DNA of 64,000 nucleotides from Chitinophagaceae bacterium (GTDB lineage: Bacteria > Bacteroidota > Bacteroidia > Chitinophagales > Chitinophagaceae): NCBI GenBank assembly GCA_014879565.1, contig JACSRW010000036.1:1-64000 (forward strand). Reading direction: 5' to 3'. Both the position numbers and the translations under genes were made by a program. The notes under the pieces were generated by a model. That model had not been told where the DNA came from. It worked only from the letters and a program-made list of their open reading frames with translations, and did not search any database. Shown here piece by piece: positions 39,500 to 48,217 of the stretch. Positions within the stretch are counted from its first letter, which is position 1, and every line of letters starts with the position of its first letter.

Positions 39500-39943
39500 T
39501 CAGGGTTTATACATAGTAATATGTTCAATGCCGTCTTCAAGGTATACGTCACCGTCGGGAATAAATCCCAATGAACTGTAAAAATCCTTTAAATAGAGCT
39601 GGGCGCCGATCCGTATCTCCTGTTGCCCCATTAATGTATAGAGCTGCCGGATGGATTCTTCCATCAGCAAACGACCCAGTCCGCGCCCGCGTACCGAAGG
39701 AGAACTGACCACCCGCCCGATGGATGCCTGTTCATAGGATATCCCGGGAGCTAACAGTCTTGTATAAACGACAAGTTTGCCGTCTTCCCGTCCCATCAGG
39801 TGCCAGGCTTTCAGGTCCTTATTGTCCATATCCTGGTACACACAGTTCTGTTCCACTACAAATACTTCGGAGCGTAACTGCAGTATTTCATATAACTCAT
39901 CCGGACGGAGTTCAGCAAAGGGGCGAAGGGTGAATACGGGCAT
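39500..39943 (-). CDS. GNAT N-acetyltransferase, ElaA-like
   Basis: 147 residues from the ATG at 39943. The frame upstream to 40030 translates a tandem repeat (PIAHSPLP-like) and is an artefact. The ElaA-type fold has LRSEVFVVEQNCVYQDMDNKD at the start (quoted in part: EVFVVEQNCVYQDMD) and the acetyl-CoA loop VVSSPSVRGRGLGRLLME. The acceptor substrate of this family is not established. It is a single gene with the repeat directly upstream. Confidence 0.9.
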   Translation of the reverse strand: MPVFTLRPFAELRPDELYEILQLRSEVFVVEQNCVYQDMDNKDLKAWHLMGREDGKLVVYTRLLAPGISYEQASIGRVVSSPSVRGRGLGRLLMEESIRQLYTLMGQQEIRIGAQLYLKDFYSSLGFIPDGDVYLEDGIEHITMYKP

Positions 39944-39958
39944 GGCGCAAAGGTAAGT

Positions 39959-40010
39959 GGGGAATGGGCAATGGGGAATGGGCAATGGGGAATGGGCAAT
40001 GGGGAATGGG
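39959..40010 (+). repeat. Tandem repeat of a 14-bp unit
   Basis: Three perfect copies of GGGGAATGGGCAAT plus a partial fourth (GGGGAATGGG). It lies 16 bases upstream of the GNAT start. The unit resembles the GGCAATAGGCAGAAGGCAAT segments in the inverted repeats at 59.1 and 61.7 kb. Confidence 0.95.
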
Positions 40011-40113
40011 AAGACCCTGAAGCGGTACATTTTGCTTGCATTTGAAAGGGGGCAGCTGTTGGCACCCTGTAGGGGTGCATTGTGGGATTAGCGGTGGTGT
40101 AGCCAGTAAACAT

Positions 40114-40121
40114 TAAATTTG
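40114..40121 (+). promoter_or_regulatory. -7 box of the ABC gene
   Basis: TAAATTTG is a perfect TAnnTTTG box ending seven bases before the ATG at 40128. Transcription would start at or next to the start codon (leaderless or nearly so). No clear -33 element is seen. Confidence 0.4.
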
Positions 40122-40127
40122 TATATT

Positions 40128-41576
40128 ATGCCTGAAGGGGAATCAAGTAATGCGGACAAACCTGTTCTTGTCGTAAAAGACCTGCATGTCAGGGGTTCAA
40201 CCGGCGTACTGATCAGGGATGTTTGTATCAAATTAAACCACGGCGAAGCTCTCGCTATCACCGGTCCCTCGGGCAGCGGCAAAACCAGCCTGGGACTGGC
40301 CCTGGCTGGCAAATCTGTTTTTTCAGGCCATATTGAATGGAACCTGCCTCCCGCCAGCCGGCTCTGCTGGGTGGAACAACAGGCGCATCACTTAACCAGG
40401 CAGCATACCTCCGATTTATATTACCAGCAGCGTTTCAATTCCTGGGATACCGAAGAAACAGAAACGGTGGCGGAAGCGCTGGGAGAACAACTAAATGAGG
40501 CCGGCCCTTTGCTGGATGAAATGAAGATCAGCTACCTGCTCAGCGAAAATCTTATTCAGCTTTCCAGCGGGGAAAATAAAAAACTGCAATTACTGCGGGC
40601 CCGGCTGGAAAAACCGGCCGTGCTGATAATGGATCAGCCCTTTACCGGACTGGACACATCCACAAGACAATGGCTGAATGAGGAGTTCTGTCGCCTGAAA
40701 AAATCAGGTATGCTGCTGCTGCTTATCTGTCCGGCTGATGAAATTCCGCCTGTGGCCGACAAAGTTCTGGTACTGGATAATGGCAAACAGGAATCCTTTC
40801 TTTCCAGGGAAACTTACCTTGAACGGATCAATGAAATGCCGGGGAACAGGCAGGAGGCCGTAAATAATCCTGAACAGGAGATAGAAACTGATCCTGCCGG
40901 AGAGACTGTGATTGAGATGAAAAATGTAACGGTTTGTTACGGACAGAAAAAAATCCTGGATGCCGTGAACTGGACAGTAAGGCAGGGTGAGTGCTGGCTT
41001 TTAACGGGTCCCAATGGCGCAGGCAAATCCACGCTGCTGAGCCTGATTACAGCCGATAATCCCCAGGGGTATGCCAACGAAATTTATTTATTTGGCAAAA
41101 AAAGAGGCAGCGGGGAAAGTATCTGGGATATCAAGAAAAAAACCGGGTATTTATCTCCGGAATTACATCTGTACTTTTCACTCTCCGCGACAGCTTTTGA
41201 AGCGGTGGCTTCGGGACTTTTTGATACCATTGGTTTGTTTCGCTCCGTTAGCAGCACCGACCGGGAATGGGTGCTGCAATGGATGCAGGTTTGCGGAGTG
41301 GCGCATGTACAGGACAGACCCTTATATACCCTCCCGGCCGGCGAACAGCGGCTGGTGTTACTCGCCAGGGCCCTGGTGAAAGACCCGCCCCTGCTGGTCC
41401 TGGATGAGCCTTGCCAGGGACTGGACGCGGAACAGAAAAAAAGGCTGCTGGAACTGGTTGACCAGGTATGCCGGCTGAGCGGAAAAACCCTGCTCTTTGT
41501 TTCTCATTATGAAAAAGAGATACCCGGCTGTATCCGTCATTATCTCCGTCTGGAGAAGGGTCGTGTGCAACTGTGA
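40128..41576 (+). CDS. Tandem ABC ATPase, ModF-like
   Basis: 482 residues, two fused ABC ATPase domains and no membrane segment. Domain 1 has Walker A GPSGSGKT (46-53), signature LSSGENKK and Walker B LIMDQPFTGLD, where the usual catalytic Glu is Gln (Q170). Domain 2 has GPNGAGKS, a signature TLPAGEQR and an intact LLVLDEPCQGLD. This layout matches ModF (PhrA), a cytosolic ABC protein whose role is still unclear. The ATG at 40128 is preferred over a TTG at 40119. It ends five bases from the convergent rarA stop. One ATP site may be non-hydrolysing. Confidence 0.85.
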   Translation: MPEGESSNADKPVLVVKDLHVRGSTGVLIRDVCIKLNHGEALAITGPSGSGKTSLGLALAGKSVFSGHIEWNLPPASRLCWVEQQAHHLTRQHTSDLYYQQRFNSWDTEETETVAEALGEQLNEAGPLLDEMKISYLLSENLIQLSSGENKKLQLLRARLEKPAVLIMDQPFTGLDTSTRQWLNEEFCRLKKSGMLLLLICPADEIPPVADKVLVLDNGKQESFLSRETYLERINEMPGNRQEAVNNPEQEIETDPAGETVIEMKNVTVCYGQKKILDAVNWTVRQGECWLLTGPNGAGKSTLLSLITADNPQGYANEIYLFGKKRGSGESIWDIKKKTGYLSPELHLYFSLSATAFEAVASGLFDTIGLFRSVSSTDREWVLQWMQVCGVAHVQDRPLYTLPAGEQRLVLLARALVKDPPLLVLDEPCQGLDAEQKKRLLELVDQVCRLSGKTLLFVSHYEKEIPGCIRHYLRLEKGRVQL

Positions 41577-41581
41577 ACGAT

Positions 41582-42844
41582 TTAATATCCGTATTTGTCT
41601 TTCCAGAGGTTGCGCAGGAATTTTCTCAGTTCTTCCTCCCGTGCGTTTTTTCCCGGTTTAAAAAAGGCCGTGCCCGCAATTTCTTTGGGCAGGTATTCCT
41701 GCGGAGAAAAATTGTTTTCGTAGTTATGTGAATAGCGGTAATCTTTCCCGTAGCCCAATTTTTTCATCAGCGATGTAGGCGCATTCCGGATATGCAGGGG
41801 TACGGGCAGGTCACCGTGTTTCGCCACCGCGGCCTGTGCGTCCATAATTGCCATTACGGCTGCATTGCTTTTGGGAGAAGAAGCCAGGTAGGTGGCACAT
41901 TGGGTTAATATTATACTTGCTTCGGGCATCCCGATCTTATGTACAGCCTCAAAACAGGCATTGGCCATCACCAGGGCAGTGGGATTGGCATTCCCGATAT
42001 CTTCACTGGCCAGGATAATCAACCGGCGGGCAATGAATTTTACATCTTCTCCTCCTTCTGTCATCCGGGCCAGCCAGTATACAGCCGCATTGGGATCACT
42101 TCCCCGGATGGACTTGATAAAGGCGGAAATTATATCATAGTGTTGTTCTCCTCCTTTGTCGTACTGCGCTATCCGCTTTTGTGCGATATCCATCACAAAG
42201 GCATCGGTGATAACAACCTCTTTCCCTCCGGCTTCGCAGACAATTTCAAGCAGGTTCAGCAGTTTCCGGCCATCACCGCCGGAGATATTAATCAGGGCCC
42301 CGGATTCTTTCAGGACAATTTTTTTCGCGGCCAGCCATTCATCGGTGCGGAGCGCGTTTTCCATCAGCCGGACCAGGTCTTTTTCTTCCAGCGCTTTCAG
42401 CACATAGACCTGGCAGCGTGAAAGCAGGGCGCTGTTGATTTCAAAAGAGGGGTTTTCGGTGGTGGCCCCGATTAACGTGATGATTCCTTTTTCCACGGCG
42501 CCCAGCAGGGCATCCTGCTGCCCTTTATTGAAACGGTGAATTTCGTCAATGAATAATACAGCTCCGGGAGATTCCTTTGCCTTTTCAATCACTTCCCTGA
42601 CATCCTTTACACCGGCATTAATAGCACTTAACTGGAAAAAGGGAACCTGCAGGGTATGGGCGATAATATTGGCAATAGTGGTTTTGCCCGTGCCGGGTGG
42701 TCCCCAGAATAGCATGGAATGAATACGGCCATGTTCAATGGCGGTACGCAGAATACTTCCCGGTCCGGCCAGGTGCTCCTGGCCCATCAGTTCATCCAGT
42801 GTTTTGGGACGCACACGTTCTGCCAGCGGGACTTGCGGATTCAT
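41582..42844 (-). CDS. rarA: Replication-associated recombination protein A (AAA+ ATPase)
   Basis: 420 residues. The N-terminus LAERVRPKTLDELMGQEHL, Walker A WGPPGTGKTT, Walker B AVLFIDEIHRFNK, sensor IGATTENPSFEIN, and the C-terminal QCATYLASSPKSNA with IRNAPTSLMKKLGYGKDYRYSHN-like end (in part: HIRNAPTSLMKKLGYG) are those of the RarA/MgsA/WRNIP1 family. It acts at stalled replication forks, working with SSB and RecA-type repair. Here it lies 23 bases after the caspase-like gene on the same strand and may be co-transcribed with it, although no functional link is known. Confidence 0.95.
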   Translation of the reverse strand: MNPQVPLAERVRPKTLDELMGQEHLAGPGSILRTAIEHGRIHSMLFWGPPGTGKTTIANIIAHTLQVPFFQLSAINAGVKDVREVIEKAKESPGAVLFIDEIHRFNKGQQDALLGAVEKGIITLIGATTENPSFEINSALLSRCQVYVLKALEEKDLVRLMENALRTDEWLAAKKIVLKESGALINISGGDGRKLLNLLEIVCEAGGKEVVITDAFVMDIAQKRIAQYDKGGEQHYDIISAFIKSIRGSDPNAAVYWLARMTEGGEDVKFIARRLIILASEDIGNANPTALVMANACFEAVHKIGMPEASIILTQCATYLASSPKSNAAVMAIMDAQAAVAKHGDLPVPLHIRNAPTSLMKKLGYGKDYRYSHNYENNFSPQEYLPKEIAGTAFFKPGKNAREEELRKFLRNLWKDKYGY

Positions 42845-42867
42845 GATCCAAATGTAAACGAAAGCGC

Positions 42868-45114
42868 TTAATAGCGGGACTTCACCGACATTTTTATCAG
42901 TCCCCAGTTGGCCACCGATTTGGTAAAGCCCCGGGTGCCGCCTTCATTGCCGAGATTCAGCAGATTGCCCAGCGGATTATCCCCGCTGTCGCCGGCGCCC
43001 CGTACGCCTTCCTGGTTAAAGACCATCCCGAAATTCGGGATCGGTTCATCCGAAGCCAGCAGAAAATAGTTATCTGTACCGACGGGTTCGGATACGGTGC
43101 CTTCAAACAACATCACATCTTTCACCAGGGCATAGTCCTGGAACTTGGGAAACTGGTTGGCCACATTTCCGGCATCTGCATCCGGGTAAGCCAGGGCCAT
43201 ATTGCCTGATTTATCAATCAGGAAAACATAGACATAACGTTTTGTTTTATGGGCGCTGCTGGTACCCGGATTGGCCACGAGGTGAAATGCAACTTTATGT
43301 CCCACCCGGTATTCATTCGTGGTGATGGATTCGCCGCTCGTTTTATCCCGCAGTTCCAGGTGGAAAGGAAAACTATTTTCACTGTCTTCCGGTCCTGAGA
43401 GGTGCAGCCAGCCGCGTATCTTGGCAAGCCGCATCGCATAGTCATAGAGACTGCTGCAAAGCTCATCAATACTCTCCGGGCTGCCGGCTGCAGGAAAACT
43501 TTTTGTCTGCACCGGCATGGACTCCAGGCTGTCTCGGGAGCTGGGCTGCATTCTGCGCAGGCCATAGGCGGGGTTGCCTTCTTCGTCAATGGTGCCGTAA
43601 AGAGTGTACTGCGCATCAGCCGGCGAATCGGTCAGTACAATGCTTTTATTCGCCGGGGTATTCAGCCGGGATTTAAAAGCCGTATATAAAGAGGTGAATA
43701 GCGGCAGCTCAAAATAAAATCCGGAATCAGCCCGGGCCGTTTTCAGGATAGCGGCCGCATTCAGGCTGGCCGGGGCAGGTAATTCCTTTCCGTCCATATT
43801 TATCCGGAACTTCTGCCCGTCATAAAATAAACTGGTGAAGGGATCTTCTTTTTCCAGTTCATTGATCCATTTTACTTTACCCGACTGACGGATTTCTTTG
43901 TTAACCGCCGCCAGCCGCTGAATTTCTGCAAAAGCCAGGGTGGTTTTCGGTAAATAGATTTTCAACAGGGGCGCCTGTGATGATACCCAGTTGGTCACTT
44001 CCAGCAGGTCACCCGCTTTAAGCTCTTTGCTGTTTCCTTTTACGATACGGGCGCCTGAACGGTTCACACTGTAAACCGTATCCACCACCAGTTTTACCAG
44101 TGTATCGGCACCTTTCATTTTTACCAGTTCATTTTCTTTATACAGTCCGATCGCAAAGCCCCCCTGCAGATATACTTCCCGGAAACCAAAACCGGATACC
44201 GCCACGAGGGATTTATCGGGCAGGCTTCCTTTTTCAATGCCCAATAATGTCTGGGAAAGCCGCTGGCTGCTTCCGCCCAATACAGGCTCCTGTTTTTTGC
44301 CGTTACTTTTCAGGATGGCCCGTATACTGTTAAAAAGATTTTGTACGGAGGCATTTACCGATTGCTGTTCCAGGGCCTGCAGGAGGGCAATGGTAAAAGC
44401 GCCATGCGCAATATTGTTTTCATCCCGTTGTTCCTGCGCGTATTCATTATCCTGGGCGGCTGCCAGCACCAGGAAGTTTCCTTCCGGCCGGGTTTCGGGG
44501 GCCCGGGGCTGACTCGCATCTTTCGCATCATAATTCGCATCTGCGATAAAACGGTACTGGCTGCTGCTTTGCGGTCCCCGGGTATTGGAGCCGCTATGGC
44601 AGCAATCCATGATTACGGTGAGTTTGGCTCCTTTATCCAGAAAGGCGTTAAAAATTTTTGACAACTCCTTATCCCGGATATCTTCCACCCCGGGTTTCCA
44701 GGTATCGGCGGGGACAATAGACTCATCTTTTTTATCTACTTCGCTGCTCAGGCTGTTGGGTACCTGGCTGCCATGACCGGCATAAAAAATCAATACAATA
44801 TCACCTGCCTGCGTTTTTTCAAGCAGGGAATTCATTTTTTGCAGGATCGCGGCCCGGTTTGCTTTTTCATTAAATAAAGTGTCCACCCCGGATGCTGGAA
44901 AAGCAAAACGGGATAAGAGTACCGAGTGCATGGCCCGGCCGTCATTCACACAACCATCCAGGTTGCGGAACAGGGAACGGGCTGTTCCCGCTATTTTGGC
45001 CCCCGGGGGAGGCAGATATTTGTCAATGCCGATGATCAGCCCTCTTTTTTCCTGCGCGGCAGCGGCAAGAGACAGGAAAAAAAGACCGGAAATCAGGAAC
45101 AGGGAACGTAGCAT
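42868..45114 (-). CDS. Secreted caspase-like peptidase (C14) with DUF4384-like domain
   Basis: 748 residues from ATG 45114 (the frame's GTG at 45120 is less likely), with a signal peptide ending AAA-Q near residue 21. The caspase domain (about 24-280) opens KRGLIIGIDKY and has the catalytic His in FYAGHGSQ (H114) and Cys in IMDCCHSGS (C172), so it should be an active metacaspase or orthocaspase. A long middle region follows. Near the C-terminus, YRVGHKVAFHLVANPG and YVYVFLIDKSGNMALAYPD match the DUF4384 beta-sandwich often fused to caspases. It is divergent from a second caspase-like gene across 143 bp. The substrate and trigger are unknown; the location is periplasm or surface. Confidence 0.85.
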   Translation of the reverse strand: MLRSLFLISGLFFLSLAAAAQEKRGLIIGIDKYLPPPGAKIAGTARSLFRNLDGCVNDGRAMHSVLLSRFAFPASGVDTLFNEKANRAAILQKMNSLLEKTQAGDIVLIFYAGHGSQVPNSLSSEVDKKDESIVPADTWKPGVEDIRDKELSKIFNAFLDKGAKLTVIMDCCHSGSNTRGPQSSSQYRFIADANYDAKDASQPRAPETRPEGNFLVLAAAQDNEYAQEQRDENNIAHGAFTIALLQALEQQSVNASVQNLFNSIRAILKSNGKKQEPVLGGSSQRLSQTLLGIEKGSLPDKSLVAVSGFGFREVYLQGGFAIGLYKENELVKMKGADTLVKLVVDTVYSVNRSGARIVKGNSKELKAGDLLEVTNWVSSQAPLLKIYLPKTTLAFAEIQRLAAVNKEIRQSGKVKWINELEKEDPFTSLFYDGQKFRINMDGKELPAPASLNAAAILKTARADSGFYFELPLFTSLYTAFKSRLNTPANKSIVLTDSPADAQYTLYGTIDEEGNPAYGLRRMQPSSRDSLESMPVQTKSFPAAGSPESIDELCSSLYDYAMRLAKIRGWLHLSGPEDSENSFPFHLELRDKTSGESITTNEYRVGHKVAFHLVANPGTSSAHKTKRYVYVFLIDKSGNMALAYPDADAGNVANQFPKFQDYALVKDVMLFEGTVSEPVGTDNYFLLASDEPIPNFGMVFNQEGVRGAGDSGDNPLGNLLNLGNEGGTRGFTKSVANWGLIKMSVKSRY

Positions 45115-45257
45115 AAACACTAATTATACCCTAATATTAATCTCTTTTTCTATTATACGGATACCCTGACCCGGGTATTTTCAATAACCCGGAAAGCTGT
45201 AATTTCAGTTTGTACAGACCTGCCAGTTTCCCGACTCATTAATAGTATTATGTAACT

Positions 45258-47474
45258 ATGAACCGGAGCCTTAAAGCAATCATTCCCGTCTTTTTATTTG
45301 TAATCCTTTGCCTCTTTGCGCTGCCACCGACGGCCCTGGCCGGCGCCGGTATTACGGGTACCTGGGTACTGGCCCCCGGACAATACCCGGCCGGGATTAA
45401 AAAAATGAACCCGGCATCGGTTTTTGTCGTGTATGATGGCCCCCTTATCCGGAACGACTGGCAGAAGAAATTTTTCAGCAGGGATACGATCATCAAACTA
45501 AAGGGACTGCAGGACTCAGCCGGGAACTGTATCCGGGTCTGGCGGCTGGTATTTGGCAAAGGCCGGGAAGTTGACAGTGTGTGGCAACTCAATGAAAATT
45601 TTTTACTCACTGATAAGGCCTATAACAGGGGAGCAGGCTTGCTGGAATGTATAGCCTATGATCTGAAGGGGGGCATAACAGACCAGTTTGTTTTTGATTA
45701 TGCACGCAAATACGAGGAAGAAGCTTCCCCGCTGCCCTCCCTGATTCAGTTATTACGTAAAGTGAATGTGTACAGCAGCGGGGACCGGAACAGGTTTTCC
45801 GTGGGGGCGGTCTGGGCTTTATCAATCGGCATCAACCGGTATAAAGGAGATCTCTTTGCGGAATTAAAGAACTGCGAATCGGATGCCCGTTCCTATGCTG
45901 CTTTTTTCCGGGATCAATACCGGAAGCACCTGGGCGGGAGAAGTTCAGCTGCTTTTTTTCATGAATATACCCTGCTGGGCGAATCGGCCACCCGTGCTGC
46001 CATTCTGAGCGCCCTGCGGGAAATTGCTTCGAAAGCCAGTCCCGCAGATTATTTTGTTTTTAATTTCAGCGGGTACAGTTTACCCCTGCTGGTTGATTCT
46101 CCGGCAACGGCTACTTATTTTTTCCCCTTTGATTCTGCCGGTTATGCCCGTGATTTTTTGAAGGAAGCCGGCAATGAAACGGCCACACAAAGGGAACGGC
46201 TGCTGTCCCTGAAAGTGTTGCAGGAATATATTCAGCTTATCCCGGCGCAGAACCAGTTATTCATTACGGAAGCGGGGCCGACAGATAAGTTTAAAACCGA
46301 ATTTATCCGTACCCTGATGCAGCAATCACCGCTGGTGTCGGGACTGCTCAATAAAAACCGGGTTATTATAGTGCCCAACGGGTATGGAGCGGATGATCTG
46401 CGTTGTGCCGGGGTACAGACCGGTAAGGGACCAATCAATTATTATCTCACCGGGCTGGACAGTAACCTGAATGTATTTCATTTACTGGAGCCGGGCTTCC
46501 GTTCAGAGGCCGTGCTGTTTAATTTAAAAAATGCGGAAGCGCGCTGCAGTCCGATGGATAAACCCTATTTTGATATTTTCTTTGAACGGAATTTCCTGAA
46601 ACAATACCAGGAGATTTTTGGCGACGGAGAACCGGTCACCCGGGGGTTAATTGTAAAAGAAAAAGATATCCGCCAGGAGCTGGGTAACCTGGAGGGGAAA
46701 AAATACGCCCTGGTGATCGGAACGGATCAGTACCGGGGGAAGGGCTGGGATCCGCTGCGTAACCCGGTACGGGATGCAAGGGCCGTGGCGGCCGAACTGA
46801 AAGAAGGGTATGGGTTTGAGGTTCAGTTGCTCGAGAATAAACCAATGGACAGTATTTATGCGGCCCTGCGTTATTATCACCGGGTGGCTGGTCCCAATGA
46901 CCAGTTTGTATTTTTTGTGGCGGGTCATGGGGATATGGATGATGAATTGCTGGACGATGGTTTTTTAGTCTGTACTGATTCCCGTTCGGTGGAAGATGAT
47001 CCTGTCAGAAATACCTATATCTCTTACCAGAAATTGCAGAAGATCATTAACAATATACCGGCCCGGCAGATACTTGTATTGCTGGATGTCTGTCACGGCG
47101 GGGTATTTGACCAGCAGGTGTTTAATGCAGTTAAAAGAGAAGGAACGGTTGCCGGGATCACAAACCGGAATGTACTCCAGTTCCTGAAAGATAAATGGCC
47201 GCTGCGTACACGAAAATTCCTGTCATCAGTGGGCACGGCACCTGCTTTCGACGGGCAGGCTGGTAAACATTCTCCTTTTGCCAACCTCCTGCTGCAGGTA
47301 TTACAGTCAAGGGGCGCCTCTACTAATGGCATCATCACTTTGTCCGATCTTTTCAAAGTATTGCAGACCGCAAGTCTTAATGAAACAGCCACGCTGCGCA
47401 TTATGCCGGCGATGAACGATTTCGGATCATTTGAGCCGTTCAGTGAATTTATTTTTATCCCGGTAAGCCGTTGA
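45258..47474 (+). CDS. Secreted tandem pseudocaspase-caspase protein
   Basis: 738 residues with a signal peptide (about 1-28, PPTALA-G). Residues ~30-160 form a lipocalin-like beta region. The first caspase-fold domain (about 186-430) starts WALSIGINRYKG and keeps the fold pattern, but the His position reads NFSGYS (Y273) and the Cys position ITEAGPTD (G340), so the dyad is lost. The second (about 480-738) starts KKYALVIGTDQYRG and has FVAGHGD (H557) and LLDVCHGG (C612), so it should be active. An inactive domain in front may be inhibitory or substrate-binding; this is inference. It is divergent from the other caspase gene and 94 bp upstream of the ECF sigma gene. Confidence 0.85.
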   Translation: MNRSLKAIIPVFLFVILCLFALPPTALAGAGITGTWVLAPGQYPAGIKKMNPASVFVVYDGPLIRNDWQKKFFSRDTIIKLKGLQDSAGNCIRVWRLVFGKGREVDSVWQLNENFLLTDKAYNRGAGLLECIAYDLKGGITDQFVFDYARKYEEEASPLPSLIQLLRKVNVYSSGDRNRFSVGAVWALSIGINRYKGDLFAELKNCESDARSYAAFFRDQYRKHLGGRSSAAFFHEYTLLGESATRAAILSALREIASKASPADYFVFNFSGYSLPLLVDSPATATYFFPFDSAGYARDFLKEAGNETATQRERLLSLKVLQEYIQLIPAQNQLFITEAGPTDKFKTEFIRTLMQQSPLVSGLLNKNRVIIVPNGYGADDLRCAGVQTGKGPINYYLTGLDSNLNVFHLLEPGFRSEAVLFNLKNAEARCSPMDKPYFDIFFERNFLKQYQEIFGDGEPVTRGLIVKEKDIRQELGNLEGKKYALVIGTDQYRGKGWDPLRNPVRDARAVAAELKEGYGFEVQLLENKPMDSIYAALRYYHRVAGPNDQFVFFVAGHGDMDDELLDDGFLVCTDSRSVEDDPVRNTYISYQKLQKIINNIPARQILVLLDVCHGGVFDQQVFNAVKREGTVAGITNRNVLQFLKDKWPLRTRKFLSSVGTAPAFDGQAGKHSPFANLLLQVLQSRGASTNGIITLSDLFKVLQTASLNETATLRIMPAMNDFGSFEPFSEFIFIPVSR

Positions 47475-47568
47475 GGGTGATTTAACTGATGTCAATATTT
47501 TTTTTCTTCAGGCAAATGTCACGTTCCATATGATTTAATTATTCTATATTGGCCTGACGACTGCTTAC

Positions 47569-48174
47569 ATGGACTCAGCTGCTGCACATAACGACGGATT
47601 GCTTCCGCCCCTGCAATTACGCATTGCAGCCGGCGACCCGGCCGCATTCCGGGAGTTGTTTCATTTGTATTTTCATAAATTATCCGCCTTTGCCTGCTCT
47701 TTTGTGAAAACGGAGGAAGTAGCGGCAGAAATCACCGACGAAATTTTTCTGCGTATCTGGAATAACCGGGCCACGCTGCCGGAGATCGGCAGTCTCCGGG
47801 TTTATTTATACCGGGCGGTAAAAAATGAATCCCTTAATTATTTATCCCGTAAGGCTAAACAACATTTGTACGAGCCCTTTGATGATATCCACATCCGGCT
47901 TACCGATGAGCAGAATCCGGAAAAGCTGATGATAAGCCGTGAGTTAAGCCAGCGTATCCGCGAAGCTGTGGAATCCCTGCCGCCCCGTTGTAAGATTATC
48001 TTTAAACTGGTAAAAGAAGACGGCTTACGTTATCAGGAGGTCGCCGATATTCTCAATCTCTCTGTTAAAACCGTTGATGCCCAGATGGTCATCGCCGTTT
48101 CCCGTCTCCGGGAAGCGGTAAAGGAGGATTTTCACCAGCTTTCCCCAAAAACTTTCAAAAAAATTCATGACTGA
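47569..48174 (+). CDS. ECF sigma-70 factor for the downstream SusCD locus
   Basis: 201 residues. Region 2 has FRELFHLYFHKLSAFA and EITDEIFLRIWNNR; region 4 has LPPRCKIIFKLVKEDGL and YQEVADILNLSVKTVDAQM. This is the Bacteroidetes-type ECF group that pairs with FecR. It is immediately followed by FecR and a SusC with an N-terminal STN domain, so it should be freed when the ligand binds the SusC protein and then switch on the locus. A -7-like TATATTGG lies about 24 bases before the start. Confidence 0.92.
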   Translation: MDSAAAHNDGLLPPLQLRIAAGDPAAFRELFHLYFHKLSAFACSFVKTEEVAAEITDEIFLRIWNNRATLPEIGSLRVYLYRAVKNESLNYLSRKAKQHLYEPFDDIHIRLTDEQNPEKLMISRELSQRIREAVESLPPRCKIIFKLVKEDGLRYQEVADILNLSVKTVDAQMVIAVSRLREAVKEDFHQLSPKTFKKIHD

Positions 48175-48217
48175 TTAGGGAACCCTGGCAGAAATGGGGT
48201 CTTTGTAAGGGTAGACT

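Noticed and set aside
39959-40010. Possible CRISPR array
   Set aside because: The repeats are contiguous with no spacers and no cas genes are near.
39959-40030. N-terminal extension of the GNAT gene
   Set aside because: The extra residues are a translation of the 14-bp tandem repeat; the ATG at 39943 gives the full GNAT domain.
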